Below the pieces are notes generated by a model. The model ran no database searches. It was not told the DNA's origin and worked only from the letters and a program-made list of their open reading frames with translations. A DNA stretch of 64,000 nucleotides from Bifidobacterium sp. ESL0704 (GTDB lineage: Bacteria > Actinomycetota > Actinomycetes > Actinomycetales > Bifidobacteriaceae): assembly GCF_029392075.1 (NCBI RefSeq), contig NZ_CP113929.1:496001-560000 (forward strand), read 5' to 3'. A program made the position numbers and the translations under genes. Below, one piece after another: positions 16,758 to 25,829 of this stretch (the stretch's first letter is position 1; the number at the start of each line of letters is the position of its first letter).

Positions 16758-17453
16758 ATGCGCAGAAGCAATAGACGGTTGGCCGGTCGCGGTGCGGCGT
16801 TCGTGATGACGTTGCTCGTCATGCTGACGGCGGTGGCGGGTTGCGGTGTGCTGAAACAGAGCGCTCCCACGCATAACGTAAAGTATCGGATCGGTGTCAA
16901 CGAAACCGGCACAACAACGGTCAGGGATGTCATGTTTCCCCCGGAACTGGTCGCCAGGCTTTCCGAGGACGGCAAAGGTGTCAGCTCCCAGGAGATAGAG
17001 TCTCGGATTCGTGCGGCCGGCGACGATTACAGCTCGCTGTGCTATGTTGATGACCAAGGTTACCTTATATTGCGCGTCGACGATGACCAGAACGACAAGG
17101 CCGTCAAATGGATCGAGCGTCGCATCGATGTCGAAGCCGAGGCGTTTTTGGAGAAAAGCCCGTATTATCACTATCGGATCTGGCACAAGGACGAGGCGGA
17201 TGACGCCACCGGCAAGCCGCCTTTGATGCGCGTGTGGACCGACAAAGACCTGCCGCGTTCCATGATACCGAGCATTTTCGGCATGATTCCGGCGCTGATC
17301 GGTTTTGAGTATTACATGAAGGACAAAAGCCATACCCGATACGATATGAGCATCCTCCTTTATGACGGTCTGGCGAACAAACAGGTCGATCGGCACGAGT
17401 TTATGGGCGATAGGATGTGGGACTTCCCGTACAGGAAATTCGGTGGGAAATGA
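16758..17453 (+). CDS. Putative lipoprotein, first of a paralogous pair
   Basis: 231-residue predicted lipoprotein with a basic N terminus (RRSNRRLAGR), a hydrophobic stretch and lipobox TAVAGC with Cys29 as the modified residue. The mature part is soluble, rich in charged and aromatic residues, with no membrane segment except a weak hydrophobic patch (IFGMIPALIGFEYY, about 172–186). AAGG precedes the ATG. Its stop overlaps the start of the next gene, which encodes a related lipoprotein with the same order of features. I recognise no domain; function unknown. Confidence 0.7.
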   Translation: MRRSNRRLAGRGAAFVMTLLVMLTAVAGCGVLKQSAPTHNVKYRIGVNETGTTTVRDVMFPPELVARLSEDGKGVSSQEIESRIRAAGDDYSSLCYVDDQGYLILRVDDDQNDKAVKWIERRIDVEAEAFLEKSPYYHYRIWHKDEADDATGKPPLMRVWTDKDLPRSMIPSIFGMIPALIGFEYYMKDKSHTRYDMSILLYDGLANKQVDRHEFMGDRMWDFPYRKFGGK

Positions 17454-18070
17454 TGACGGGGAACGCAAAAGGAACTGCGGCAGACGCCGCAAAACCATGG
17501 CTTGGGTTGCGCAGAATCATGGCGTTGCTCGTCGTCGTGGTGTTTGCGCTCGTCGCGTTGCCGGGCTGTTCCGGGCTTAAACCGATCAAAACCGCAGCCA
17601 AGACGAATCCTGACAAAATGGAGACAATCGTCATGCCGTGCGCGGATAAGGACAAGAAAAAGGCGGCGAAAGAATTCAAAAGCAGCGGGGACTTCACCGA
17701 CGTCACCGTCAACAAGAAGGGTGAGCTGGTCTTCAAGGTCACCGAGCGGCAGCGGCGCAGGGAGATCATCGATCGGGAGCACGAGATCAACTATTACGCC
17801 GCAGGGTTTCTGTCTCGCAAACCCGAATACCATTACACGGTCAGCAAGGATCTTTCTCGTTTTTCGGTTTGGCTGGACAAGGATTCGGCCCCTTGGTTCT
17901 GGGGCACGTTCCCGTACGATACCATGGTGCTGCATTATTTCAGACGCCAGCCCGGAACGTTCAAGATGCACGTGACCATGTTCAATTGTCATACAGGTAA
18001 GGAGGTCGATGACTACGACGCTCTCGATCCCGGCGGCCATCGGTGGACGCAGGATCAATTCGGCGATTGA
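17450..18070 (+). CDS. Putative lipoprotein, second of a paralogous pair
   Basis: 206-residue predicted lipoprotein: signal segment MALLVVVVFALVALPGC with lipobox LPGC at Cys40. ATG 17450 overlaps the preceding stop as ATGA, so the two are coupled; an earlier in-frame ATG at 17417 lies inside the first gene. The mature protein shares with its neighbour a pattern of GxLxFKV, a DREHEINYYAAGFL helix, then YHYxV and an aromatic beta region, suggesting duplication. No known catalytic motif is visible. Surface or trans-envelope role is inferred only from the lipobox. Confidence 0.68.
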   Translation: MMTGNAKGTAADAAKPWLGLRRIMALLVVVVFALVALPGCSGLKPIKTAAKTNPDKMETIVMPCADKDKKKAAKEFKSSGDFTDVTVNKKGELVFKVTERQRRREIIDREHEINYYAAGFLSRKPEYHYTVSKDLSRFSVWLDKDSAPWFWGTFPYDTMVLHYFRRQPGTFKMHVTMFNCHTGKEVDDYDALDPGGHRWTQDQFGD

Positions 18071-18203
18071 GATGATACCGGCAGGATGATGACTGATTGG
18101 CCGTGGCGCGGTAAATGCCCGACGTTATGATGGAGGCAAGTATTGTGATGAGGGGTGTACGGCCGGATAAGCGGACAATCGGGTAGTCAAATAAGGAGAC
18201 GTT

Positions 18204-18536
18204 ATGACTGGCTTTTTCGAACTGTTGAATATTGACGGGCGGCCGAGTGATTGGCGTGATATGGCGGGATTCGAGAATCCTTCCGAGGATCCGGATTCCG
18301 GTGCGGGAACGGCGGTTCTGGAACGACCGGAAACCAAAGAGGAAAATAAACTTGACGACAACGGTGATGCGGATCGTTTTGCGCATTATGTTTCGCGCGA
18401 CCGTATGCGTGAATCGCAGCTTACCGGGCGGCCCGTGGTGGCGTTGTGCGGCAAGATCTGGGTGCCGAAGCATGATCCTTCAAGGTATCCGGTTTGCCCC
18501 GATTGCAAGCGTATCTACGAGGAAATGATGGGCTGA
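18204..18536 (+). CDS. DUF3039 domain protein
   Basis: 110-residue actinobacterial protein of unknown function. The DUF3039 core is clear at residues 58–107: RFAHYVSRDRMRESQLTGRP then VALCGKIWVP and YPVCPDCKRIYEEM. Three Cys (in ALCGK and CPDC) suggest metal binding. The N-terminal half is acidic and variable. AAGGAG lies 6 bases before the ATG. A strong terminator hairpin follows 28 bases after the stop. Confidence 0.85.
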   Translation: MTGFFELLNIDGRPSDWRDMAGFENPSEDPDSGAGTAVLERPETKEENKLDDNGDADRFAHYVSRDRMRESQLTGRPVVALCGKIWVPKHDPSRYPVCPDCKRIYEEMMG

Positions 18537-18563
18537 GTGCTCGGTATCGGCTTTCTGCCGGTT

Positions 18564-18617
18564 AGGGGTTCGGGGCGCGTCGACAATTGATGCACTCCGA
18601 ACCCCTGATGAATTTTT
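18564..18617 (+). terminator. Intrinsic terminator after DUF3039 gene
   Basis: Stem AGGGGTTCGG (18564-18573) with CCGAACCCCT (18597-18606), followed by GATGAATTTTT. Confidence 0.75.
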
Positions 18618-18630
18618 ATGCTAAGGCAAT

Positions 18631-18683
18631 TCGTTGAGACTGTTCGTTGAGACTGTTTGTCGAGACTGTTCGTTGAAAACTGT
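18631..18683. repeat. Short direct repeats, 12–14 bp
   Basis: Four adjacent copies of CGTTGAGACTGTT or a close variant, the last ending CGTTGAAAACTG. This lies between the DUF3039 terminator and the palindromic sites further on. Confidence 0.6.
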
Positions 18684-18716
18684 GATGAAATTGTGAATTC
18701 GCGTGATTTGGACGTT

Positions 18717-18856
18717 CTTGGTGCATCCAACATGGTCTAAATCCATGAAATCAAGGTCATATCGTGTGTTTTTGGGGGACTTGGTGCACCAAGTCCCCCA
18801 AAAATGACTAAAAATGGAGGGAATCGCATGAAAAATGCGCACTTGGTGGCACCAAG
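18717..18856. repeat. Three CTTGGTG palindromic sites spaced 62–63 bp, including a perfect 36-bp palindrome
   Basis: Sites CTTGGTGCATCCAA (18717), CTTGGTGCACCAAG (18780) and CTTGGTGGCACCAAG (18842) are 63 and 62 bases apart. The middle one is the centre of a perfect 36-base palindrome (18769-18804) with arms TTTTTGGGGGACTTGGTG. The spacing matches the other ~62-bp arrays in this window. Confidence 0.75.
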
Positions 18857-18888
18857 ATTGCCGATGAGTTGAAATGTGTTGATGAACG

Positions 18889-18934
18889 ACAAAAATATGG
18901 GTCTTGACTCTCTTGTGAAAGTCAAGACCCATAT
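18889..18934 (-). terminator. Intrinsic terminator of pncB
   Basis: Perfect 15-bp stem (18895-18909 with 18920-18934, arm ATATGGGTCTTGACT) and a 10-base loop. Read on the minus strand it is followed by a T run (TTTTTGTCG). It starts 12 bases past the pncB stop. Confidence 0.8.
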
Positions 18935-18946
18935 GGGTTTCGGTAT

Positions 18947-20269
18947 TCAGAGTACGTCGATTTGTGTCGGGATTGACGGATCGCCCTTCATCAACGACTG
19001 CGCGGTGATCGGCAGTTCGGCCAGGGCCTTTGCATGGTAGTCGTGCGCGGTGGTGATGGCGTCGTGGCCCTGATACTGCTTGTTGGCCTCTCCATGGTCC
19101 ATGTAGGTGACCATGAGGTCCTTCCAGCCGTCTTCGGGCTGGAATTTGGCGAGTTTCTCCTCGGACCCGGAGATGACGTGCTCGCCGTTGGCAAGCCCAT
19201 ATTCGTAGGAGCGGAAGGCCAGCTTGCGGCCCGGCACTGTGGCCTTGTGTTCGGATTTCTTGGCGACGGGCACCATCTCGCCGTCCTCGCCTTCGCGTTC
19301 GGTGAGTTTGTAGACCATTGCGCAGGTGGGCGCGCCGGAACCGGTCACCAGCATCGTGCCCACCCCGTAGGAATCGACAGGCGCGGACTGCAGGGCGGCC
19401 AGCGCATATTCGTCGAGGTCGTTGGTCACGGTGATCTTCGTGTTCTTCGCGCCCAGGGCGTCGAGCTGGTTGCGGGTCTGCTGGGCCAGCGCGGCGAGAT
19501 CGCCTGAATCGATGCGTACGCATCCCAACTCGGGGCCGGCCACCTCGACGGCGGTCTTGATGGCTTGTTTGATGTCGAAAGTGTCGACCAGAAGGGTCGT
19601 GTTGGCGCCCATGGCGTTGATCTGTGAAGTAAAGGCATCGCGTTCGGAATCATGGACGAGGGTGAAGCAGTGGGCCGAGGTGCCGATGGCCTTCAGGCCG
19701 TAAAGTTGGGCGGCCAGCAGGTTGGCGGTGCCTTGGAATCCGCCAACTACGGCGGCGCGAGCGGCGGCTACGGCGGCCCATTCGTTGGCGCGGCGCCCGC
19801 CCATGTCCATGCAAGGGCGCTTGCCCGCTGCGCTTGACATGCGCGAGGCGGCGGCGGCCACGGCGGAATCATAATTCAGAATTGAAAGCAGCAGCGTCTC
19901 GAGCAGGGTGCATTCGCCGAATGTGCCTTCGACCTCGAGGATGGGGGAGTCCGGGAAGTACATCTCGCCTTCGCGGTAGCCCTTGATCGAGCCGGTGAAT
20001 TTGAAGTTGCGGAGCCATTCGATGGTCTCGGGGCTCACGATTTTGCGGTCGGAGAGGAACTTGAGGTCGTCGTCGTTCAAGTGAAAACGCTCGAGTGCGT
20101 CGAGGATGCGCCCCGTGCCGGCGACGACACCGTAGCGGCGGCCTTCGGGCAGGTGACGGGTGAACACCTCGAAAACGCATTTGCGGTTTGCGGTTCCGTC
20201 CCTGAGCGCTGCGTCCAGCATCGTGTATTCGTACATATCGGTCATTAAAGCCGGTGAATAATCCAGCAT
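18947..20269 (-). CDS. pncB: Nicotinate phosphoribosyltransferase
   Basis: Converts nicotinate and PRPP to nicotinate mononucleotide in NAD salvage. The N terminus MLDYSPALMTDMYEYTM is typical, the active-site His lies in IGTSAHCFTLVHDSERDAF, and the PRPP-binding segments include LVDTFDIKQAI and VRIDSGDLAAL. ATG 20269 has AAGGGAG 7 bases upstream and gives 440 residues, the normal length; the frame is open further to 20377, but that part is a Thr/Pro/Arg-rich leader with no ribosome binding site. A strong terminator follows. Confidence 0.95.
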   Translation of the reverse strand: MLDYSPALMTDMYEYTMLDAALRDGTANRKCVFEVFTRHLPEGRRYGVVAGTGRILDALERFHLNDDDLKFLSDRKIVSPETIEWLRNFKFTGSIKGYREGEMYFPDSPILEVEGTFGECTLLETLLLSILNYDSAVAAAASRMSSAAGKRPCMDMGGRRANEWAAVAAARAAVVGGFQGTANLLAAQLYGLKAIGTSAHCFTLVHDSERDAFTSQINAMGANTTLLVDTFDIKQAIKTAVEVAGPELGCVRIDSGDLAALAQQTRNQLDALGAKNTKITVTNDLDEYALAALQSAPVDSYGVGTMLVTGSGAPTCAMVYKLTEREGEDGEMVPVAKKSEHKATVPGRKLAFRSYEYGLANGEHVISGSEEKLAKFQPEDGWKDLMVTYMDHGEANKQYQGHDAITTAHDYHAKALAELPITAQSLMKGDPSIPTQIDVL

Positions 20270-20787
20270 CACATGCTCCCTTAAGGTTGTGCTCCGTGCC
20301 CTTGGTGTCGTCGATGTGGCCGGCTCGGACATGGGATTTGCGTTGTCGGTTGCGCCCGGCCGCGGTGTTTTTTTCATCTTGATTCTAACCCGATACAGCG
20401 ATTAATGGTAATTATGACTATAAGTAGACATTTCGGTGGTGTGTTTCGTTTCGTCCCTTGTCGGTTTCCCGATACGTATGTGGTTGGGCGCTGAGCGTTG
20501 GCGATTTGGCTTGCTGAGTGCTGGAGGGAAAGACGGCTTCTTGTTCCGGACATCCGGCCTGAGTTGACGGTTGCGTTTCTGGGGATGGATGAAACCCCGA
20601 CGGTTGCTGCTGGCCGTGCCGGAAATCTCGAGCCCTGCATGGTTGAGACGAATGTCAGGCGCATGGCTGTAAAGGTTACGAAGGCCCTCGGCCCGTCATA
20701 CGGTACACGTAGGTGGGGGTGATTGCTTGGAAGGCTGGAATAATTTCGGGTTTCGTATTTTCGTGAGTTATCCATAAACTGGCTTGC
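20270..20787. other. Intergenic region between divergent pncB and Pr6Pr genes
   Basis: 518 bases without a supported gene. It should hold both promoters. Bases about 20400–20440 are AT-rich (AATGGTAATTATGACTATAAG). A 74-codon open frame at 20498-20722 has no homology that I recognise and no convincing ribosome binding site. No palindromic array is seen. Confidence 0.4.
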
Positions 20788-21426
20788 ATGAAATATTTTG
20801 TCGGAATATATCGTCTCGTCATCGCGTTTCTCTGCCTGGCCTGGACGAGCGTGGCCTGGGGCGAGCCCAGCTATTGGGTCTACTTTACGTACGAAACCAA
20901 TTTTCTTTTGGGTCTGGTGATGCTTTGGGCCGGTGTCGCATGCCTCATCGACGGCAAGCAGCCGCCCGCTTGGCTCAAAGGCATCCTGACGCTGTATATC
21001 GTGATTACCGGCGTCGTGGCGGCCACGCTGCTGCCGCCGGCCAATCCCGCCACCGCGAAATACGTGTTCGGCGTCATGACCAATGTCATCCTGCACAGGG
21101 TAGCGCCGATCATGGCGGTTATCGATTTCATTCTTTTCGATGCCCATCGCCGCTTCAAATGGCACTACACGCTTACCTGGCTCATCTATTTCCCGTTCTA
21201 TCTGGCCTTCGTCCTGATTCGTGCGCAACTTTGGCCGCATTCCGGGCCTGAGGCCGGCGGCAATCCGTATCCGTACGGTTTCATCGATGTCAACGCAATC
21301 GGCTGGAACCAGATGTGGATCAATATCGCGATGTGCATCGTCGCCTTTGCCATCATGGGGCTGGTCATTTTCCTGATCGACAAGGTGCTGCCGAAGAAAC
21401 CGTTGATTGGCAGCGTACGCAACTGA
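20788..21426 (+). CDS. Pr6Pr family multi-pass membrane protein
   Basis: 212-residue integral membrane protein with six predicted segments, of the bacterial Pr6Pr (androgen-induced-gene/FAR-17a-like) family. Characteristic pieces are FTYETNFLLGLVMLW near residue 31, a conserved NVILHRVAPIMAVIDFILFD (about 95–114) and YPYGFIDVN (about 165). The His in LHR and Asp in the fourth segment are the conserved polar residues; animal relatives hydrolyse fatty-acid esters of hydroxy fatty acids, but this is unproven in bacteria. It is followed by a hairpin terminator. Function unknown. The hydroxy-fatty-acid link is interesting given the oleate hydratase in this window. Confidence 0.78.
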   Translation: MKYFVGIYRLVIAFLCLAWTSVAWGEPSYWVYFTYETNFLLGLVMLWAGVACLIDGKQPPAWLKGILTLYIVITGVVAATLLPPANPATAKYVFGVMTNVILHRVAPIMAVIDFILFDAHRRFKWHYTLTWLIYFPFYLAFVLIRAQLWPHSGPEAGGNPYPYGFIDVNAIGWNQMWINIAMCIVAFAIMGLVIFLIDKVLPKKPLIGSVRN

Positions 21427-21448
21427 GCGATATGGCAGTACGGTAAAG

Positions 21449-21498
21449 AATGCGCCTTTTCTAGCAGTCCTACGGTTTGATGCTAGGAAAGGCGCATT
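21449..21498 (+). terminator. Hairpin terminator after Pr6Pr gene
   Basis: 18-bp stem (21449-21466 with 21481-21498) with one G-U type pair and a 14-base loop, followed by only a weak T run. A bidirectional role is possible. Confidence 0.65.
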
Positions 21499-21635
21499 TG
21501 GCGTTTGAGGGTATGCCATATTGGGGGAGTGTGGCTCTGCCCGAAAGCAGGCGGATGATATTGCGCGCGGTGTGGGATTCGCTGAAGCAGCAGGCTCTGT
21601 AATCTGACGTGACCGGCTGATGGTAGGTTGGCGGT

Positions 21636-22400
21636 ATGGCTGAAATCAAAGATTTACTGGATAAAAGTACTGTGGTGCGCCCCGATGGACGTGCCGTCGA
21701 CGAGCTGAGGCCCGTCAAAATCACGCGTCATTTCACCGATGCCCCGGAAGGTTCCGTGCTCATCGAATGTGGCAACACCCGTGTGATGTGCACCGCGACG
21801 TTCACACCGGGGGTTCCGCGTTGGCGCAAGGATTCCGGGCTTGGTTGGGTTACTGCGGAGTATGCGATGCTGCCGCGCGCCACTTCCGAACGCACACCGC
21901 GAGAATCGGTCAAGGGCAAAGTCGGCGGACGTACACAGGAAATCAGCCGTTTGGTCGGTCGCTGCCTGCGCGGTGTCATCGATATGAAGGCGCTGGGCGA
22001 GAACCAGGTGCAGCTGGATTGCGATGTGCTGCAGGCCGACGGAGGCACCCGCACGGCTTCGGTGACCGGTGCTTATGTCGCGCTGGTCGATGCGTTGCAC
22101 TGGGCCGAACAGCACAAGCGCATCCGTTCGGCGCAGAAGGCGATCAAGGACCAGATTTCCGCCGTTTCGGTGGGCATCATCAACGGCACTCCGATGCTTG
22201 ATTTGCCGTATATCGAGGATAGCCAGGCCATGACCGACATGAACGTTGCCATGACCGGTTCCGGCAAGTTCATCGAGATCCAGGGCACCGCAGAGCATCG
22301 CCCCTTTACCCGTGACGAGCTCAATGTGCTGCTTGAGCTGGCCGAAAAGGGCAACAAGGAGCTCCAGCGCGCGCAGAACGAGGCGCTCGCCAAGGACTAG
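21636..22400 (+). CDS. rph: Ribonuclease PH
   Basis: Phosphate-dependent 3'-exonuclease that trims tRNA precursors. The 254-residue length is normal. Family blocks visible are [66 protein letters not shown] and [18 protein letters not shown]; the phosphate-binding Arg residues are in the RTASVTG segment. It is followed by rdgB on the same strand, as in many actinobacteria, but with a 178-base gap that contains palindromic repeat units. Confidence 0.97.
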   Translation: MAEIKDLLDKSTVVRPDGRAVDELRPVKITRHFTDAPEGSVLIECGNTRVMCTATFTPGVPRWRKDSGLGWVTAEYAMLPRATSERTPRESVKGKVGGRTQEISRLVGRCLRGVIDMKALGENQVQLDCDVLQADGGTRTASVTGAYVALVDALHWAEQHKRIRSAQKAIKDQISAVSVGIINGTPMLDLPYIEDSQAMTDMNVAMTGSGKFIEIQGTAEHRPFTRDELNVLLELAEKGNKELQRAQNEALAKD

Positions 22401-22406
22401 CGGCGG

Positions 22407-22530
22407 CTGCGAGATTTTGCGTCGCAAATGCGCCATCATCTGAGACTGCTGGAGGTTTTGTGTCGCCAATGGTGCGTTTGGCGTCATGAAAGTGCCGCTA
22501 GTTGAGGTTGGTGGAGGTTTTGCGACGCGG
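22407..22530. repeat. GGAGGTTTTGTGACGC-type repeat units between rph and rdgB
   Basis: Two clear copies GGAGGTTTTGTGTCGC (22451) and GGAGGTTTTGCGACGC (22513) are 62 bases apart; a degenerate copy, CGAGATTTTGCGTCGC, lies at 22410. They match the unit starts of the 14089 and 57867 arrays. Confidence 0.75.
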
Positions 22531-22578
22531 ACTATGTCAATAAACGAATGTGCAGGCATACAACAGTAAGGAAACGCT

Positions 22579-23253
22579 ATGAAAATCGTCGTCGCCACGC
22601 ATAATGAAGGCAAGCTACCGGAGATTCGCAATATCATCGAAGCTGAGTTGGGCCAGGCCGCGCAACATATCGAGCTGGTGTCCGCTGGTTCGATGAATCT
22701 GCCGGACCCCGTTGAAACGGGTGTGACCTTTGAAGAGAATGCGCTGCTCAAGGCGAGGGACGTGGCCAGGCGGACCGGATTGCCGGCGCTCGCCGATGAC
22801 AGCGGGCTGATCGTCGATGTGCTTGGCGCGGCCCCAGGCATTCTTTCGGCGCGCTGGTCGGGCGTGCACGGCGATGACGAGGCCAACATCGATCTGTTGC
22901 TCGCGCAGATCGCCGACATTCCAGACAACAAGCGCGGTGCCAGATTCTGTTGTGATGCGGCGCTGGTGGTGCCGCAGGACTGCCGTGAACAGCGCGATGA
23001 CGGTTCGGTGCCGCAGGCGCAGGAAGTGGCCAGGCTCGGCGAAATGAAGGGGACGATCATCCGTCAGCGCCGTGGCGACAACGGTTTCGGCTACGATCCG
23101 ATTTTTGTGCCGGACAATCAGCCCGGCCGCCGCAACGCCAACGGCGAAAAACTGACCAGTGCCGAGATGACCGCCGAAGAGAAGAACGCGATTTCCCATC
23201 GCCACAAGGCTTTCGTCGCCTTGGCCCCTGAAATCAAGGAACTCATCGGCTGA
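22579..23253 (+). CDS. rdgB: Non-canonical purine NTP pyrophosphatase (RdgB/HAM1)
   Basis: 224-residue house-cleaning enzyme that hydrolyses XTP and dITP to monophosphates. Visible signatures are ATHNEGKLPEI near the start, ALADDSGL (catalytic Asp region), PGILSARWSG, DNGFGYDPIF and SHRHKAF at the end. Internal charged insertions (about 130–155, around CREQRDDGS) lengthen it by about 20 residues. GTAAGGAAACGCT before the ATG serves as ribosome binding site. It pairs with rph. Confidence 0.95.
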   Translation: MKIVVATHNEGKLPEIRNIIEAELGQAAQHIELVSAGSMNLPDPVETGVTFEENALLKARDVARRTGLPALADDSGLIVDVLGAAPGILSARWSGVHGDDEANIDLLLAQIADIPDNKRGARFCCDAALVVPQDCREQRDDGSVPQAQEVARLGEMKGTIIRQRRGDNGFGYDPIFVPDNQPGRRNANGEKLTSAEMTAEEKNAISHRHKAFVALAPEIKELIG

Positions 23254-23530
23254 GCCGCGGACTTGGGCTTATAGACCACAAAATGGTATTTAGGATGGGG
23301 TCAGGCTCGCGGGGGAGGGGGCAGCTGTTTCGCGTTACTGTTTTTAAGCAGGGAACCGGCGGAAGACGAGCTTCTTCGTAAGAATCCGAAACAAGCATAT
23401 AAGCTGAGCGCAAATGAGCTTTATCGATGAACCCGAGCAAATTGCAATGCAGTGAGAAATGGTATTTTAGGTCCGTTTCGATGCTTTTCTTCCTGATTCA
23501 TCCGTGCCGCTGTACAAGCGAGCGCATCCG

Positions 23531-24532
23531 CTACATGTGAATCAGCAGGTGTGCCACGCTCATCATGATCGTGCCGACCACCGCGGTCAGGCAGAGGATG
23601 AAGCCGGCGAGCTTGGCGTTGCCGAGTACCTTGTCGGTGAACATCGTCGAGAAAATGGCCGTCGGTGCGAGGCAGCACATGGCGGCGGTCTCGCGGATCA
23701 GCGGGCTGAACGGCAGGATATACCAGGCCAGCAACGCGAAAATAATGGCACACGGCAGGCGCCAGGCCATGACCTCGCCGACGGATTTGAGGTCGCGCTT
23801 CGAGGCGGGCAGATCGGTGAGCATACCGACCATCACCATCGAACAGAACGCGTTGGCCGCTGAAAACGGTTGCGAAACCTGGGCGATCCACGTCGGGAAA
23901 TGGAAGTCGAAAAGCATCAGGATCAGCATCAGAATATAGGTGTCGAACGCCGGAGAGGAGACGAAACCTTTGATGACGTTGCGAATCAGCGCACGGCGCT
24001 GCAATCTGCGGGCATCGCGGTCGGTGGCTTTGATGCGCGGCAGTACGGGTGCGTCGCCGGCGTTCTGTTCGGCCAGCGTCTTGCCGGGGGCGATGTGCAG
24101 CAGGTTCTGCGTCATCACGTTCGTGCCGGCGGCGACCATGATGTCATTGCCGATGTCGAACATCGCGGCGGGTATCAGCGCGCCCGGGCCAAGAAACGCC
24201 TGAACCATCGGGAAGCAGAAGCAGCCGACGTTGAATCCGCCGCCGTTGAGCATCAGAAACGCGCGGTCGGACACCGGACGATGGCGGGTGGTGAGGAAAA
24301 TCAGCAGTGGTGGAATCGTCGCGGCGCAAAACGAGAAGCCGGAAAGCAGCAGAAGGTTGAGTTTGTGCGGATTGGTGGCAAAGGAGTAGATGATGACACC
24401 TGGCAGAACGATATCGAATTCGAGCACCTGCACCACGCGATAGTCTTTCGCCCCTAAGATGCCGCTTCGTTTGAAGAGGTATCCAAGCGCGATGATGAGC
24501 AACAGTGTCGCCGGTTGAATGAGTGCTGACAT
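23531..24532 (-). CDS. AEC (auxin efflux carrier) family transporter
   Basis: 333-residue integral membrane carrier of the AEC family with two sets of about five hydrophobic segments. Typical pieces are the N-terminal LLLIIALGYLFKRSGILG, PGVIIYSFATNPHKLN, GGFNVGCFCFPMVQAFLGPG and the second-half GMLTDLP. A charged cytosolic loop (about 165–190) separates the halves. Substrate cannot be read; bacterial members move organic acids such as malate. The start at 24532 follows AGAGAGAAACC. It is transcribed towards rdgB. Confidence 0.85.
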   Translation of the reverse strand: MSALIQPATLLLIIALGYLFKRSGILGAKDYRVVQVLEFDIVLPGVIIYSFATNPHKLNLLLLSGFSFCAATIPPLLIFLTTRHRPVSDRAFLMLNGGGFNVGCFCFPMVQAFLGPGALIPAAMFDIGNDIMVAAGTNVMTQNLLHIAPGKTLAEQNAGDAPVLPRIKATDRDARRLQRRALIRNVIKGFVSSPAFDTYILMLILMLFDFHFPTWIAQVSQPFSAANAFCSMVMVGMLTDLPASKRDLKSVGEVMAWRLPCAIIFALLAWYILPFSPLIRETAAMCCLAPTAIFSTMFTDKVLGNAKLAGFILCLTAVVGTIMMSVAHLLIHM

Positions 24533-24826
24533 GGGCTTGGTTTCTCTCTTTTCCTGCGTGACGGTATGGCCAATGATTCGTTGTACTTTGACATATCATA
24601 GACTTCGGCGTTGCCTAGACCGGGCGGAATTCCCATACAATGTCATCAATATCAAAATAGGGGATGTCTGGTGTCGTGATGTCATCTCGCTTGTCCGGAT
24701 ATGGGAGGGGCCGAAAGCGCTGGATCCCTCGCGTTTGTTGTGTCGGTTGGCATTGCAGGATGGTGCGAGCTGAAAAGGTGGCCGGGACCGTAGAATATCG
24801 AGAAGAGTACAAGGGGTGATGGTCTG

Positions 24827-25534
24827 ATGGCAAGTTCGACGAATTCAGTGGATTCAGGTTCGCGGGTTTCGAGCCTTATCAGGCGGTGCGGCGTCGACGA
24901 TGCCGGGATGCTGCACCGGCTGAGCGTTGAAACGTACGTCGATACCTTCGACGGGACGAGTTCGGACGCCGATATGCGAAAATTCCTCGAAGAGTCATAC
25001 GCCGAGCCGATCCTGCGTGATGAATTGGCCAATCCCGATTCGATGTTTTTCGTCATGGTGGTGCCTTCTTGCGCACAAGTCGGGACGAAAGCGCGGGTTG
25101 GGCCGGGTACGCGCAATACGGACGATTCCGTTGTTCTCACTGATTTCGTCGATGCCTGCAAGGGCGATGATTCCGAGGTTTCCGGTTCCGGCAAAGCCGA
25201 CGATGGCGGTGCTCGGACCGGAATTCCCGCAGGCTATATGAAGCTCAATTTCGGCTTGGCACAGATCGAGGATATGGGGCCTGGCGCGATGGAAATCCAG
25301 CGTCTTTACATTCAGAAGGCGTTCAAAGGGCATGGGTTTGGCACCCGGCTGATGAATCTGGCGTTGAAAACGGCCCGCGAACGCGACCTGCACAAGGTGT
25401 GGCTTGGCGTGTGGGAGCACAACGAGCCCGCGAAACGCTTCTACTCCGGCAAAGGTTTCGTGCGTGTCGGCCAGCATGCGTTCTGGCAGGGAGATGACAA
25501 GCAGACCGACTATCTGATGGCGCGTGAGGTGTGA
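24827..25534 (+). CDS. GNAT family N-acetyltransferase
   Basis: 235-residue acetyltransferase of the GNAT fold, using acetyl-CoA on an unknown amine. The core lies in the C-terminal half: IQRLYIQKAFKGHGFGTRLM (about 163–182; GxGxG/A-type acetyl-CoA loop), WLGVWEHNEPAKRFYSGKGFVRVG at 200–223. Sequence similar to the N-terminal GNAT strand (LIRRCGVDDAGMLHRLSVETY) is at residues 17–37. Between them, residues about 90–130 are a Ser/Asp/Gly-rich insertion that is not part of the fold. The RimI-like alanine N-acetyltransferases are not favoured. No operon partner. Confidence 0.85.
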   Translation: MASSTNSVDSGSRVSSLIRRCGVDDAGMLHRLSVETYVDTFDGTSSDADMRKFLEESYAEPILRDELANPDSMFFVMVVPSCAQVGTKARVGPGTRNTDDSVVLTDFVDACKGDDSEVSGSGKADDGGARTGIPAGYMKLNFGLAQIEDMGPGAMEIQRLYIQKAFKGHGFGTRLMNLALKTARERDLHKVWLGVWEHNEPAKRFYSGKGFVRVGQHAFWQGDDKQTDYLMAREV

Positions 25535-25614
25535 TGGGGTTTGCTGCAGCATGATCGGCAAAAGCGAGGTTTTGTGCAAGTTGTCGCGTGCGGCTTGGCT
25601 TCTGGCGCGGCGGT

Positions 25615-25721
25615 GCAGAGATAATCACACTTATCGTCTGTTTTTTGTGATTTTCTCTGTAATTGATTGGGAAACGCAGAAGTAATCACAGAAATCGCCG
25701 TATTTTTGTGATTACTTCTGC
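25615..25721. repeat. Two palindromic units 61 bp apart (GCAGAAGTAATCAC type)
   Basis: Unit 1 (25615) has arms GCAGAGATAATCACA and TGTGATTTTCTCTG; unit 2 (25676-25721) has arms GCAGAAGTAATCACA and TGTGATTACTTCTGC, which pair nearly perfectly over 19 bases with an 8-base loop. The units lie upstream of tRNA-Leu. Confidence 0.8.
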
Positions 25722-25829
25722 AACTTGTGGACTATGACAAGGCGAGTGCGATGGTACCCGCATCTTGTCGGCGGTGATCGGCGGTGGCCGCGCATTGTGC
25801 GGGACGTCTGGTAAATTGAATGGTGTTAC

